64,000 nt of DNA, from the NCBI RefSeq assembly GCF_012932215.1, contig NZ_CP048788.1, positions 3,038,001 to 3,102,000 of the forward strand, read 5' to 3'. Within the stretch, counting starts at the first letter, position 1; each line of letters opens with the position of its first letter. The position numbers were made by a program, and so were the translations under genes. The notes beneath the pieces are model-generated. The model was not told the DNA's origin, did not search any database, and saw only the letters and a program-made list of their open reading frames with translations. Below, piece by piece: positions 34,249 to 42,359 of the stretch. The DNA is from Roseobacter ponti (GTDB lineage: Bacteria > Pseudomonadota > Alphaproteobacteria > Rhodobacterales > Rhodobacteraceae).

Positions 34249-35235
34249 TCACAGCATAGAAGGCACGACCTGATCCGGTGGCCGGTGTCCGTCGTCGAAG
34301 GTTTTGATATTGATGATAACTTTCTCGCCCATCTCGATCCGCCCCTCGCGGGTCGCAGAGCCCATGTGCGGCAGCAGCACGACATTGCCAAGCTCACGCA
34401 GGCGCGGATTGACCTTAGTGCCGTGCTCATAAACATCGAGGCCGGCGCCCGCGATCTCGCCTGAACGCAGCATGCGTGTGAGGGCGTTTTCGTCGATGAC
34501 CTCGCCGCGAGAGGTGTTGACGATGACCGCTTCGGGTTTCATCAGTTTCAGCCGGCGCGCGTTCATCAGGTGAAAGGTTGAGGGCGTCGCGGGGCAGTTG
34601 ACCGAGATGACATCCATGCGCGCCACCATCTGATCAAGGCTCTCCCAGTACGTCGCCTCCAGCGCTTTTTCCACCTCAGGCCGCAGGCGGCGGCGGTTGT
34701 GATAGTGCACCTGCATCCCGAAGGCCGCAGCCCTGCGCGCGACCGCCTGACCGATCCGCCCCATTCCCAGTATGCCCAGCCGGCGCCCTCCCACGCGCCC
34801 GCCGAGGTACGCCGTCGGCGCCCAGCCTTCCCAGGTATCGCCCTGCATCACCGCCAGCCCCTCGGGGATGCGGCGCAGAACGGCCAGCATCAGCGCCATG
34901 GTCATATCAGCCGTGTCATCGGTCAGCACACCCGGCGTATTCGACACAAGGATGCCACGCTGCCGGGCGGTTGAAACATCGATGTGATCCACCCCTGCGC
35001 CATAATTGGCGATCAGCTTCAGACGGTCGCCGGCCTGGCCGAGCAGGGCTGCGTCAATCGTATCGCTGACCGTTGGCACCAGAACGTCGGCAGACCGGAT
35101 CGCCTCGCTCAGCTCATCCCGGCTCATGGGCGCATCGCTCTCCCGCAGCTTCGCATCAAAGAGCTCTGACAGGCGGGTTTCCACCGCTTCGGGCAATCGT
35201 CGCGTAACGACAACACTCAACCGCTGATCAGACAT
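34249..35235 (-). CDS. D-2-hydroxyacid dehydrogenase (glyoxylate/hydroxypyruvate reductase type)
   Basis: A 328-residue NAD(P)-dependent enzyme. Seen: LKLIANYGAGVDHIDVSTAR, the NAD fold GRRLGILGMGRIGQAVARRA (GxGxxG), VSVNCPATPSTFHLMN-like substrate-domain segments, the catalytic Arg in VIVNTSRGEVIDENAL, the Glu in GLDVYEHG and the His in VVLLPHMGSAT. It interconverts 2-oxo and D-2-hydroxy acids such as glyoxylate. The start is the ATG at 35233-35235, with GGGAG upstream; the frame is open to 35304 but that stretch is unlike the family. It is the first gene of the leftward run with ggt and the FAD-linked oxidase. Confidence 0.93.
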   Translation of the reverse strand: MSDQRLSVVVTRRLPEAVETRLSELFDAKLRESDAPMSRDELSEAIRSADVLVPTVSDTIDAALLGQAGDRLKLIANYGAGVDHIDVSTARQRGILVSNTPGVLTDDTADMTMALMLAVLRRIPEGLAVMQGDTWEGWAPTAYLGGRVGGRRLGILGMGRIGQAVARRAAAFGMQVHYHNRRRLRPEVEKALEATYWESLDQMVARMDVISVNCPATPSTFHLMNARRLKLMKPEAVIVNTSRGEVIDENALTRMLRSGEIAGAGLDVYEHGTKVNPRLRELGNVVLLPHMGSATREGRIEMGEKVIINIKTFDDGHRPPDQVVPSML

Positions 35236-35333
35236 TTTGACACTCCCGGGACATGGCGCTTTTGTGCTTTGTATGACATGGTGGCCCAGGATGTGACGAG
35301 GCACAAGAACCCCGCGCCCCGGACAAGAGCAAA

Positions 35334-35858
35334 ATGCACGATACAGGCAACTTCATGAAACAATTGCTTCGCCGCGGGTGTGCGGCCGTATTGCTGTGCG
35401 GGCTGTTTGCCGCCGCCTCGCCGGCGACACAGACCGGAAAAGTGACAAACCTGCCCCTGCCCCGTTTCGTGTCGATGAAGGCGTCAGAGGGCAATGTGCG
35501 GCGCGGACCGTCGCTCACGCACCGGATCGACTGGGTGTACAAACGCCGTGACATGCCACTGCGCATCACAGCAGAGCATGGCCACTGGCGCCGCGTCGAG
35601 GACCGGGACGGCGTCGGCGGCTGGGTGCACTATTCACTGCTGTCCGGCGTCAGAACGGTCATTGTCGAGCAGGATATGCTGACGCTGCATCAGCGGCCCG
35701 ACCATCAGGCGCCGGTGGCAGCAGCGCTTGAGCTTGGTGTGATAGCACGCCTCGGTAAATGCGAACCCGGATGGTGCCAGCTGCGCTCGGGCGGCTATCG
35801 CGGCTGGGCACCCAAAGACAAACTCTGGGGCGTCGGCGCGGACGAGTTGCGCGACTGA
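35334..35858 (+). CDS. Exported SH3-domain protein
   Basis: A 174-residue protein with a signal peptide and two bacterial SH3-like repeats. Seen: MKQLLRRGCAAVLLCGLFAA as export signal when started at the second ATG (35355); a first SH3 unit with MKASEGNVRRGPSLTHRIDW, MPLRITAEHGHWRRVEDRDG and GGWVHYSLLSG; and a second unit (LTLHQRPDHQAPVAAALELG, GWCQLRSGGYRGWAPKDKLW). Such proteins usually bind cell-wall peptides. ATG 35334 and ATG 35355 are both possible starts. It is divergent from the hydroxyacid dehydrogenase. Confidence 0.88.
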   Translation: MHDTGNFMKQLLRRGCAAVLLCGLFAAASPATQTGKVTNLPLPRFVSMKASEGNVRRGPSLTHRIDWVYKRRDMPLRITAEHGHWRRVEDRDGVGGWVHYSLLSGVRTVIVEQDMLTLHQRPDHQAPVAAALELGVIARLGKCEPGWCQLRSGGYRGWAPKDKLWGVGADELRD

Positions 35859-36064
35859 CTGAGGTTTTAAATTCTCTTCGCCTGCAGGTGGTAGTGCCTC
35901 CGGACTGGCGCGCATCCGGTGCAACCTGGCTGTTCTGGAGCCCTGGCCTTTGGCGCGCGCCTCTGATGCGCCGCTGTATCTGAATGCGCAGCGCGTGACC
36001 GTCCTCGCCCGGGCCCCGATCCGGCAACAGCATCAGTGGCGGCTGAATTAGTGGAAATCGGGTC

Positions 36065-36093
36065 TTGAACGTCGAGCCGCTTCGGCTTAATTA
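36065..36093 (+). promoter_or_regulatory. Promoter of the tRNA-Gln gene
   Basis: Seen: -35 TTGAAC (36065-36070), a 17-bp spacer and -10 TAATTA (36088-36093), ending 11 bp before the mature tRNA 5' end. A short inverted repeat (AGCCG-CTT-CGGCT) occupies part of the spacer. Confidence 0.55.
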
Positions 36094-36104
36094 CCGGCTC
36101 ACGT

Positions 36105-36179
36105 TGGGATGTAGCCAAGTGGTAAGGCAACTGTTTTTGGTACAGTGTACCGTAGGTTCGAATCCTACCATCCCAGCCA
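36105..36179 (+). tRNA. tRNA-Gln (anticodon UUG)
   Basis: Seen: a 7-bp acceptor stem (TGGGATG with CATCCCA), a D arm AGCCAAGTGGTAAGGC, an anticodon stem ACTGT/ACAGT enclosing the loop TTTTGGT with anticodon TTG, a T arm GTAGG-TTCGAAT-CCTAC, discriminator G and an encoded CCA end. It reads CAA/CAG glutamine codons. The region to the right has an accessory character, and tRNA 3' ends are common integration sites, but I found no second copy of the 3' end in the window. Confidence 0.95.
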
Positions 36180-36559
36180 CCACCCTCTAAGTAATTGATG
36201 TAGTTTATAAAAGGGAATTTTCTGCGGGAAATTCCGGCCGTTTCAGAGGTGCCGCTTTACCCAGGACCGACCAGTCTACGATATTCTGCCCGTTCCCCTG
36301 AAAAGTCCGGAATCGCGAGTTTCGCGGTAGCAGGTCGGGCGATTGTGATGGTAACAGCATCGCTGTCCGGCCGACTACGATCGCAGGAAATGCCCTGTGT
36401 GGATAGCTCCTGCATAGCAAGGCATTTTTGATGTAATTTCGCGCTGGTCATTGAGGAGTGGTGGCCAAACCAGGCGACCGCAAGGCGGACGAAGCAGTCA
36501 TTTGACTGTTTAAAACTCCCGCCTTAGCCTGCCGCAAGAAGTTGGTGCGGAGGCAGCTC
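36180..36559. other. Non-coding, A+T-richer stretch after the tRNA
   Basis: No convincing gene. The composition becomes visibly A+T-richer directly after the tRNA. An imperfect hairpin (GGAATTT at 36214-36220 with AAATTCC at 36229-36235) may act as the tRNA terminator, although no T-run follows. The word GGGAAATTCC at 36226-36235 recurs at 37098-37107. Reading frames here give only short unrelated translations. Confidence 0.5.
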
Positions 36560-36829
36560 ATGTCTACTCAGGAAGTGCGTGATACAGCTCTGATCAACAA
36601 ACTGGTTGAAAGGGATGGCACGCCAACCATCGCGGTCCTTGAGGACGGCGAAGAGTATGTCATTTTTAACATAGTATATGGGTATGATTTGGGAGACGAG
36701 TTCGCCCACATAACAACAAATTTTGACCCCCAAACGGCAGGCGCTTCTGTGGATTTCTTCTTCACAAATGAACTCACGGCACTCTTAGATGGTGAGAGCC
36801 GCGAACCGCTTTTCAGTTTCCCATTGTAG
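36560..36829 (+). CDS. Small hypothetical protein, A+T-rich
   Basis: An 89-residue acidic protein I do not recognise. Seen: a start at the ATG 36560 with GGAGG at a good distance, and a sequence beginning MSTQEVRDTALINKLVERDG, then IAVLEDGEEYVIFNIVYGYD, GDEFAHITTNF and VDFFFTNELTALLDGE. It has an alternating beta-strand look with no Cys or metal motif. Base composition is clearly lower in G+C than the flanking core genes, consistent with recent acquisition. It stands alone between the tRNA and a pseudogene region. Confidence 0.6.
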   Translation: MSTQEVRDTALINKLVERDGTPTIAVLEDGEEYVIFNIVYGYDLGDEFAHITTNFDPQTAGASVDFFFTNELTALLDGESREPLFSFPL

Positions 36830-37092
36830 TCGCTTCGGGCTCGCACCGGACATTCGCTGTGATACGCTCAAACGACGGCTTTAGAAATTCGGACAGGATA
36901 CACATAATGCTGCGTGGATCAGTCCGAGCAACACGTCCCTGTTTATCCAGGATAATTCGCTGATGCCGGAAGGGGATTCCCCTGTTAAATTGCTCAGGGG
37001 AATCGCACCAAGTCGCTGTTTTGTTTTGCAAAATATGAACACCAAAACCAGATACCGGCAAAATGTGCGGTCTTTCCCTGTATTTTCCCTGT

Positions 37093-37404
37093 TTACAGGG
37101 AAATTCCACCCCGGAGCGGACAACTCGAGACTGCCAGCCCACCGATGGTGAGCACCCGCAGGCCAGCCAGACGCCCGATCGGGACATGGCCGCCTCGCAC
37201 CCGGTCGCGGCAGGTGTCAACCGGGCCACGACCGGCAAATGCAGCGATATCAGCACCGACCGAAAAAACACGTCCGGCGCCGGTCAGGATAACAGCGAAA
37301 ATGGTGCGGTCCTTATCAACGAGGGACACGATATCGTACAGTTCCGAGATCATCGCCGTGTCGATGGCGTTCGGCTTGTCCGTTCAGTTCAGTGTTATGG
37401 TCAT
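37093..37404 (-). pseudogene. Enoyl-CoA hydratase/isomerase (crotonase) fragment with in-frame stop
   Basis: Seen on the minus strand from the ATG at 37402-37404: MTITLN, then a TGA (37384-37386), then TDKPNAIDTAMISELYDIVS, KDRTIFAVILTGAGRVFSVG and ADIAAFAGRG. This is the first third of a crotonase, including the oxyanion-hole ADI motif, where the stop replaces the residue before the usual DKLNAID. Similarity fades after about 37150 and the remaining two thirds are missing. It lies next to the TRAP operon and is a decayed remnant. Confidence 0.7.
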
Positions 37405-37438
37405 GACACCGTCCCGCGTCTGAATAGCGAGCCCTCGA

Positions 37439-37672
37439 TCAGACACTGGCGTGCTCTTTGGTCACTGCGGCCAGCAGCACTGCACCGGTTTCCCAGGGTC
37501 GATACCCTGTCTCGATGCACTCATAGCCGTCCGGGTCCTGCCAGCACGGCCAGGTTTCGCCAGACATCTGCATCAATTTGCCGTCGTCGGAGAAACGGGG
37601 TCGTGTCCCTTCCCAGCATTTGGCAAAGCTGTCTTTTGCTTTGTCCGGTCGAACGCCGACATGTTGATGCAA
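37439..37672 (-). CDS. Short open frame of unknown origin, possibly a gene remnant
   Basis: A 77-codon open frame starting with TTG (37670-37672). Seen: DKAKDSFAKCWEGTRPRFSD, MSGETWPCWQDPDGYECIET and GYRPWETGAVLLAAV. It has coding-like composition but no clear ribosome-binding site or ATG. It lies between the TRAP large permease stop (37720) and the crotonase remnant, so it may be the last fragment of a deleted catabolic gene. No family is assigned. Confidence 0.35.
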   Translation of the reverse strand: MHQHVGVRPDKAKDSFAKCWEGTRPRFSDDGKLMQMSGETWPCWQDPDGYECIETGYRPWETGAVLLAAVTKEHASV

Positions 37673-37719
37673 AACCTGCAGAGAAGATCACCTGATGCCG
37701 GGATCAGACAACCGGGCAT

Positions 37720-39015
37720 TTATCCCGCGTATCCAAATTGCCGTGGCAGCCATAGCACCAGCCCCGGCCACAGGACCAGTCCAAGAAGCGCGACAAGCAG
37801 CGCAATCAGGAACGGCCAGATTTCGCGGATGATTTCGGACAGCGGAATGCGTGTGACTGCATTCAACACAAACAATAAAATTCCGTAGGGTGGTGTGATC
37901 AGACCGATCATGCAATTCACCACGGCGACGACACCGAAATGGACAAGATCAATGCCCAGTTCGCGACAGGTCGGCAGGAAAAGCGGAATAATCACGAGAA
38001 TAATGGTCGTGGCGTCCAGAACGCATCCCAGAAGCAGCAGCAAAAGGTTGACACCAAGCAGAAACATCAGCGGATGGATGTCCAGCCCGACAAGGCGTTC
38101 TGCGAGCAGGCTGGGAATGTTCTCGGATGCCACAACGTAATTCAGGATCAGGGCGCCGCCGATCACCAAACCAACAGCAGCCGAGGAGCGCGCGCTTTCC
38201 ACCAGTATCCCGTAAAGCGCGCGAAAGCTCAGGGCGCGGTAGAAGAATGCAGCGAGCATGAGGGCGTAAAAGGCCGCTACGGCGGCCGCTTCGGTCGGCG
38301 TCGTCACGCCTCCGTAAATGCCGTAAAGCAGTATCGCGGGCATGAGGAGGGCGGGAAACGCATTCGCGGTACGGCGGGGCAGTTCTGACAAGGGAACCGG
38401 TTGTTCCAACGCGAAGCCGCGACGGTGTGACAGCACAGTGTTCATCGACATCAGGACTGCGCCCATCAGCAGGCCCGGGATAATGCCACCCAGAAAGAGG
38501 TAGCCAATGGATGTGTTGGAGACCAGTGCATAAAGCACCATCGGTATGGACGGGGGTATGATCGGGCCGATTGTGGCAGAGGCCGCGGTGATCGCGGCAG
38601 AATAGCCGCGCGTGTAATGGCCGCTTTTTGTCATCATCTCTATGATGATCTTGCCGATGCCCGCCGCATCAGCGACGGCAGAGCCGGACATGCCGGAAAA
38701 GATCAGCGAGGCCACAACGTTGACGTGCCCAAGGCCGCCGCGAAACCGTCCTACCAAGGCAACACAGAATGCCAGCAACCGGTCACTGATCGTGCCCGCG
38801 TTCATGATATTAGCGGCAACGATAAACAGCGGCACCGCAAGCAGGATGAAACTTTGATACAATCCATCCATCAGAACTTTGCCAAGGATGCCGATGCCCT
38901 GCCCTGCGGTGAACAGATAGGCGATCGAGGCCACGATGATCGCATAGGCGATCGGTGCGCCAATCCCGGCCAGAAAGAACAGAGTGGCGATGCAGACGAT
39001 GAACTCGACACTCAT
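37720..39015 (-). CDS. TRAP transporter large permease (DctM type)
   Basis: A 431-residue polytopic membrane protein, the main transport subunit of a sodium-driven TRAP system. Seen: about 12 hydrophobic segments, including FIVCIATLFFLAGIGAPIAY near the start; GLGHVNVVASLIFSGMSGSA, the conserved DctM loop; SAAITAASATIGPIIPPSIP; and GVVAVVNCMIGLITPPYGIL near the end. The start ATG (39013-39015) overlaps the small permease stop by 4 bp. The length is normal. Confidence 0.95.
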   Translation of the reverse strand: MSVEFIVCIATLFFLAGIGAPIAYAIIVASIAYLFTAGQGIGILGKVLMDGLYQSFILLAVPLFIVAANIMNAGTISDRLLAFCVALVGRFRGGLGHVNVVASLIFSGMSGSAVADAAGIGKIIIEMMTKSGHYTRGYSAAITAASATIGPIIPPSIPMVLYALVSNTSIGYLFLGGIIPGLLMGAVLMSMNTVLSHRRGFALEQPVPLSELPRRTANAFPALLMPAILLYGIYGGVTTPTEAAAVAAFYALMLAAFFYRALSFRALYGILVESARSSAAVGLVIGGALILNYVVASENIPSLLAERLVGLDIHPLMFLLGVNLLLLLLGCVLDATTIILVIIPLFLPTCRELGIDLVHFGVVAVVNCMIGLITPPYGILLFVLNAVTRIPLSEIIREIWPFLIALLVALLGLVLWPGLVLWLPRQFGYAG

Positions 39016-39575
39016 CGCGGTGCGTCTTTCGCGGTGTCATGAGTGGGTTCTTCCACCCCGAAACGAACTGCGCGATACACTGCCCAAGCGTATCGAAGGC
39101 CAACGGCGATCAGGAAGAATATATAGATGGAATAGACGTCCCGCATCCGGATCCAATCGCCGAATATGGCCGAAAGGGTCGCTGTCTTTTTTAACCGCAG
39201 TATGTGGAATTTTTCCCATGTCGGCCCGATCGACAGAACGAGGCTAACGCAGATGGCTATCCCGGAAATGATAATGAACCAGCGGCGTACGGACGGGCGC
39301 ACGGCGTGGTAGAGAATGTCGAATGTGACATGATCGCGATCTCTGACGACAAAGGCATTGCCCCAGAACACAAGCCACACCCACAGCAACAGACAAAGTT
39401 CCAGCGTCCATCCGTAAAGAGACGGGTCAAGGATCGGAAACTTTGCTGGCAGCCATTCCAGGCGTGCGGTGTACCGAACGACGATCTGCAACACGAATGT
39501 CACGAACATCGCTGCCATGATCGCGGCGGCGACACCCCGGGCAAAGTGACCAACGACCGCCTGTAATTTCCTCAT
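39012..39575 (-). CDS. TRAP transporter small permease (DctQ type)
   Basis: A 187-residue membrane protein with four predicted helices. Seen: GVAAAIMAAMFVTFVLQIVV near the N terminus, LEWLPAKFPI, a CLLLWVWLVFWGNAFVVRDR region with the family GA/GNAF...RDRDHV pattern, WFIIISGIAICVSLVLSIGP and a final IYIFFLIAVGLRYAWAVYRA. It pairs with DctM and overlaps it by 4 bp. It is separated from the substrate-binding protein by 91 bp containing a strong hairpin. Confidence 0.92.
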   Translation of the reverse strand: MRKLQAVVGHFARGVAAAIMAAMFVTFVLQIVVRYTARLEWLPAKFPILDPSLYGWTLELCLLLWVWLVFWGNAFVVRDRDHVTFDILYHAVRPSVRRWFIIISGIAICVSLVLSIGPTWEKFHILRLKKTATLSAIFGDWIRMRDVYSIYIFFLIAVGLRYAWAVYRAVRFGVEEPTHDTAKDAPR

Positions 39576-39619
39576 TGATGCGTCCTGGTTCGGGTCATTC
39601 GGTGCTGATCCAAATCAAA

Positions 39620-39645
39620 GGAAGGGCGGGTTGACCCGCCCTTCC
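39620..39645 (-). terminator. Hairpin between dctP and dctQ genes
   Basis: Seen: GGAAGGGCGGG (39620-39630), a 4-nt loop and CCCGCCCTTCC (39635-39645), an 11-bp perfect G+C-rich stem. In the leftward transcript it is followed by TTTGATTTGG. It could act as a partial terminator or mRNA stabiliser, giving more binding protein than membrane subunits, a common feature of TRAP and ABC operons. Confidence 0.7.
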
Positions 39646-39666
39646 CCGCTCAGGTCCTGTACTGGC

Positions 39667-40662
39667 TCAGTTGCCGAGCGCGTTGATCTTTTCCAACGCA
39701 CCCTCAGGCCAGCTTGCCGCAAGCTCCGAGCCTGCATACTGGCCCTGAACATGCTCGCGGAAGGCCTTCAGGTCGGGCTCGTAAATGTCCAGGCCCTGTT
39801 CTTGCAGAAACGAAACAAGGCTCGCTTCCTTGGCAAGCTGCGCCTGTCGACCGCTTTCCGCAGCAGCCTCGGCTGCGGCCTGAACTGTGGCTTGCTGGTC
39901 GGCACTCAGACCATCCCAAACGGCTTTTGAAAAGGCGACATAGTTCAGATCAACCAGGTGCGAAGTCAACGCGATCTGTTTTGTTACCTCGTAGAACTTG
40001 GCATCCACCACTGTCGGCAGCGGGTTGTCCTGCCCGTCAACGGAGCCGGTCTGAAGAGCCGTGTAGACCTCTGTAAAGGCCATCGGTGTCGGGTTCGCGC
40101 CAAGTGCCTTGCCAAGGAACTGCCAGGCGTCGGTTCCGGGCATCCGCAGGTTGACGCCTGCCAGATCGGCAGGTGCCATCACCGTCAGCTCTTCTTTGGA
40201 CTGGCGCAGATTTACGTGGCGTTGGCCAAGATACATCACCGCAAGCAGTTTTACCCCAAGCTCGTCTTCAACCTTCTGCTTGAACGGGTCCATCACCGCG
40301 TCGTTGAAAACCGCGACCTGATGCGCCGCGTCCTGGTGCACGTAACCGGTCGCGAATATCGAAAACTCAGGGAAAAACTGCGCGAGCTCCTGTGCCGAGG
40401 TGATCGACATCTCAAGATCACCGGACGCAATCGCCTCCAGTTCAGAACCCTGTGCGATCAGCGAGCCGTTATAATGCGGCTCGTAGGTGGCAAATTCTGC
40501 CACAGCAGGCGCGAAAACCCCGGCCAGCGCAACCGAACGCTGATCGGTTTCCGAGGCCGGTGTCGACATACGCAACGTGGTCATGTCGGCCGCGAGGACC
40601 GGGGCTGCGATGACGGCAGCACTAATCGCCAACAGCATGCGGCGTGTGAATTTCGTGATCAT
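39667..40662 (-). CDS. TRAP transporter substrate-binding protein (DctP family)
   Basis: A 331-residue periplasmic binding protein. Seen: a signal peptide (MLLAISAAVIAAPVLAAD, about residues 9-26), then the two-lobed DctP fold with YNGSLIAQGSELEAIASGDL, LAGVNLRMPGTDAWQFLGKA (the conserved Arg that binds a carboxylate), LGANPTPMAFTEVYTALQTG, SVDGQDNPLPTVVDAKFYEV and LVDLNYVAFSKAVWDGLSAD. The ligand is therefore probably an organic acid. The start is the ATG at 40660-40662, with GGAGGAAC upstream. It lies 77 bp after the GntR regulator gene. Confidence 0.94.
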   Translation of the reverse strand: MITKFTRRMLLAISAAVIAAPVLAADMTTLRMSTPASETDQRSVALAGVFAPAVAEFATYEPHYNGSLIAQGSELEAIASGDLEMSITSAQELAQFFPEFSIFATGYVHQDAAHQVAVFNDAVMDPFKQKVEDELGVKLLAVMYLGQRHVNLRQSKEELTVMAPADLAGVNLRMPGTDAWQFLGKALGANPTPMAFTEVYTALQTGSVDGQDNPLPTVVDAKFYEVTKQIALTSHLVDLNYVAFSKAVWDGLSADQQATVQAAAEAAAESGRQAQLAKEASLVSFLQEQGLDIYEPDLKAFREHVQGQYAGSELAASWPEGALEKINALGN

Positions 40663-40739
40663 GAAAGTTCCTCCGTTTTCAGACTGCGGTGTATGTCCGC
40701 ATATGTATCCGCCGGAATGCGACCCGGCGGGATTGTGTG

Positions 40740-41396
40740 TCACATCCCCAGCGCCCGTTTCTTTGCGCTTTCGATATGTGCGTGAATTGCGCGAACCGCG
40801 CCAGTGCCATCGCGGTCTTTCAGCGCCGCAAGGATAGCCAGATGCTCGTCGAAAACCGGGACCAGTAATTCCGGCAGGATCCGGGTGTCAGTGTTGCGGA
40901 TCAGCCGGATCTTGATGGCATTGACCCGATGAATATCGGAAATGATCGCATTTCCCATCGCATCGATGATCTGGTCGTGGAAGGCCCAGTCGATCTGCTG
41001 AGCGGTTTGCAGAATATCCGGCGAAACCGATGTGGCGGCGGTGTCGCGTATTTGCTGATGCTCCCGGGTCAGCCGGTCGATGACATCCAGCGGCGCGGTT
41101 CTGCAAAATTGCAGGATCGCCTCACCTTCGATGATGCTGCGCAGCTGAAAGGCGTTGCGTACAAGATCAAGGTCGATGGACAGGACCTGCAGACCCCGCT
41201 TCGGGACGGTCTTGATCAGCCCGTCTGCTTCCAGCCGGGGGATCATCTCGCGAATGGCGCCCAGGGGCATTCCGGTCAATTCGACCAGTTCACGCTGCGA
41301 GACGATCTGACCGGGCTGAATATCGCGCGCCAGAAGCATTTCGGTGAAATTGGAATAGGCATGGTCCCGAAGGCGCAAGGAAACCGGGACCGTCAT
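40740..41396 (-). CDS. GntR-family (FCD) transcriptional regulator
   Basis: A 218-residue repressor-type regulator. Seen: an N-terminal winged helix (FTEMLLARDIQPGQIVSQRE, LVELTGMPLGAIREMIPRLE, ADGLIKTVPKRGLQVLSIDL) and a C-terminal helical FCD ligand-binding domain with a metal-site pattern (AFHDQIIDAMGN and FDEHLAILAALKDRD, plus the final HIESAKKRALG). Its ATG overlaps the stop of the DapA-family gene by 4 bp. It probably controls its own operon in response to the transported acid or a product. Confidence 0.92.
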   Translation of the reverse strand: MTVPVSLRLRDHAYSNFTEMLLARDIQPGQIVSQRELVELTGMPLGAIREMIPRLEADGLIKTVPKRGLQVLSIDLDLVRNAFQLRSIIEGEAILQFCRTAPLDVIDRLTREHQQIRDTAATSVSPDILQTAQQIDWAFHDQIIDAMGNAIISDIHRVNAIKIRLIRNTDTRILPELLVPVFDEHLAILAALKDRDGTGAVRAIHAHIESAKKRALGM

Positions 41397-42274
41397 GTCA
41401 CGTCTGCCCTGATTGAAAATCGTGCCTCAATCACTGCCCGGGCGTCGGCGGTCAATGGTTGTAGTGGCGCGCGCAGATGGACCCAATCCGGGTTTCCGGT
41501 TCTGGCTGCCATCGCCTGCTTCAACGCCGGGATGACCGGTTGGGACACAATCAGATCAACTTCAGACGACAGATCGACGTCTTCTGCCTGGGATTCAAAA
41601 AGGGTTCGCATTCTTGCCGGATAAATGTTCGCCATTCCGCAGATGGACCCGGCGCCCCCCATCGCGGCGGCCTTGTGCAGCAGCCTTTCGTCGCCGACCA
41701 GAACCGGAACCTTGCCGCTTTCAAGCAGGGCGCGCGTGTTACCCCACTGTCCGGCACTGTCCTTGATCGCCAGCACGCGCTTTGGAAACGCATCGCAAAG
41801 ACGCAGGGTCAGGTCCACAGACAGGGGCACCTGTGTAATTTGCGGGATGTGGTAAAGGATGAACTGTGCCGAGGTATCCGCCGCTTCGAAAAGCTGGGCG
41901 TGCCATTCAAACACCCCCTCGTCATGAACATTCTTGAAGTAAAACGGCGGCAACAACAGGAATCGCGTAATACCAAATTCACAGCCCTGCCAAACCTGCG
42001 CGACTACATCCGAAATTGCCGACGCGCAGAGGCCCAGCGTCATTGCGCCGGGCGCAACTCCGCTTTCGATCATGGCCGAAATGGCACTCTGCCGTTCGGT
42101 CAGGCCAATCGAGGCCCCCTCACCGGTGGTGCCAAACAGCGTGACGCCCTGGGTTCCGCTTTGAAGCATATGATTTGCATGGCTGCAAAGAAGGCGCAGG
42201 TTGATGTGCCCGTCCGGATGAAACGGGGTGAGCAGCGCCGTAGAGATGCCGAAATGCCCGATAGTAATCTCCAT
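41393..42274 (-). CDS. Dihydrodipicolinate synthase/N-acetylneuraminate lyase family aldolase
   Basis: A 293-residue class I aldolase of the DapA superfamily. Seen: GISTALLTPFHPDGHINLRL, the phosphate/carboxylate loop GVTLFGTTGEGASIGLTERQ, FLLLPPFYFKN, the Tyr in QFILYHIPQITQVPLSVDL and the Schiff-base Lys in VLAIKDSAGQWGNTRALL. Context (GntR, TRAP transporter) points to catabolism of a sugar acid or related keto acid rather than lysine synthesis. The gene is the first of the operon; its promoter region lies at about 42275-42355. Confidence 0.9.
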   Translation of the reverse strand: MEITIGHFGISTALLTPFHPDGHINLRLLCSHANHMLQSGTQGVTLFGTTGEGASIGLTERQSAISAMIESGVAPGAMTLGLCASAISDVVAQVWQGCEFGITRFLLLPPFYFKNVHDEGVFEWHAQLFEAADTSAQFILYHIPQITQVPLSVDLTLRLCDAFPKRVLAIKDSAGQWGNTRALLESGKVPVLVGDERLLHKAAAMGGAGSICGMANIYPARMRTLFESQAEDVDLSSEVDLIVSQPVIPALKQAMAARTGNPDWVHLRAPLQPLTADARAVIEARFSIRADVT

Positions 42275-42331
42275 TCTGTTGCGAACCGGAACTGTCTGCG
42301 AATCATATTCATGGTACTGACTGCAGGCTGA

Positions 42332-42351
42332 CTGTCAATGTAACATGTCAG
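42332..42351. promoter_or_regulatory. Possible GntR operator upstream of the aldolase/TRAP operon
   Basis: Seen: CTGTCAATGTAACATGTCAG, an imperfect dyad with a perfect 9-bp core ATGTAACAT at 42338-42346. On the leftward strand it includes TTGACA (42338-42333), usable as a -35. Two CTGACTG words 11 bp apart (42317 and 42328) lie between it and the gene start. FCD-type GntR proteins usually bind such short dyads near their own operons. Confidence 0.3.
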
Positions 42352-42359
42352 AGGTTAGT

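Noticed and set aside
35859-36064. Possible C-terminal coding remnant on the plus strand after the SH3 protein (ending LYLNAQRVTVLARAPIRQQ)
   Set aside because: No start codon or ribosome-binding site, and no recognisable family; coding-like composition alone is not enough in G+C-rich DNA.
36105-36179. tRNA-Gln as proven attachment site of the terminase-bearing element
   Set aside because: No direct repeat of the tRNA 3' end was found between 36180 and 48000, and no integrase is present.
36230-37271. Minus-strand open frames in the region after the tRNA
   Set aside because: They overlap a better-supported plus-strand gene, lack starts with ribosome-binding sites and give unrelated short translations.
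37439-37672. Assignment of the 77-codon frame to an altronate/galactarate dehydratase tail
   Set aside because: Only a short C-terminal resemblance (PWxxGAV-like) was seen, too weak to name it.
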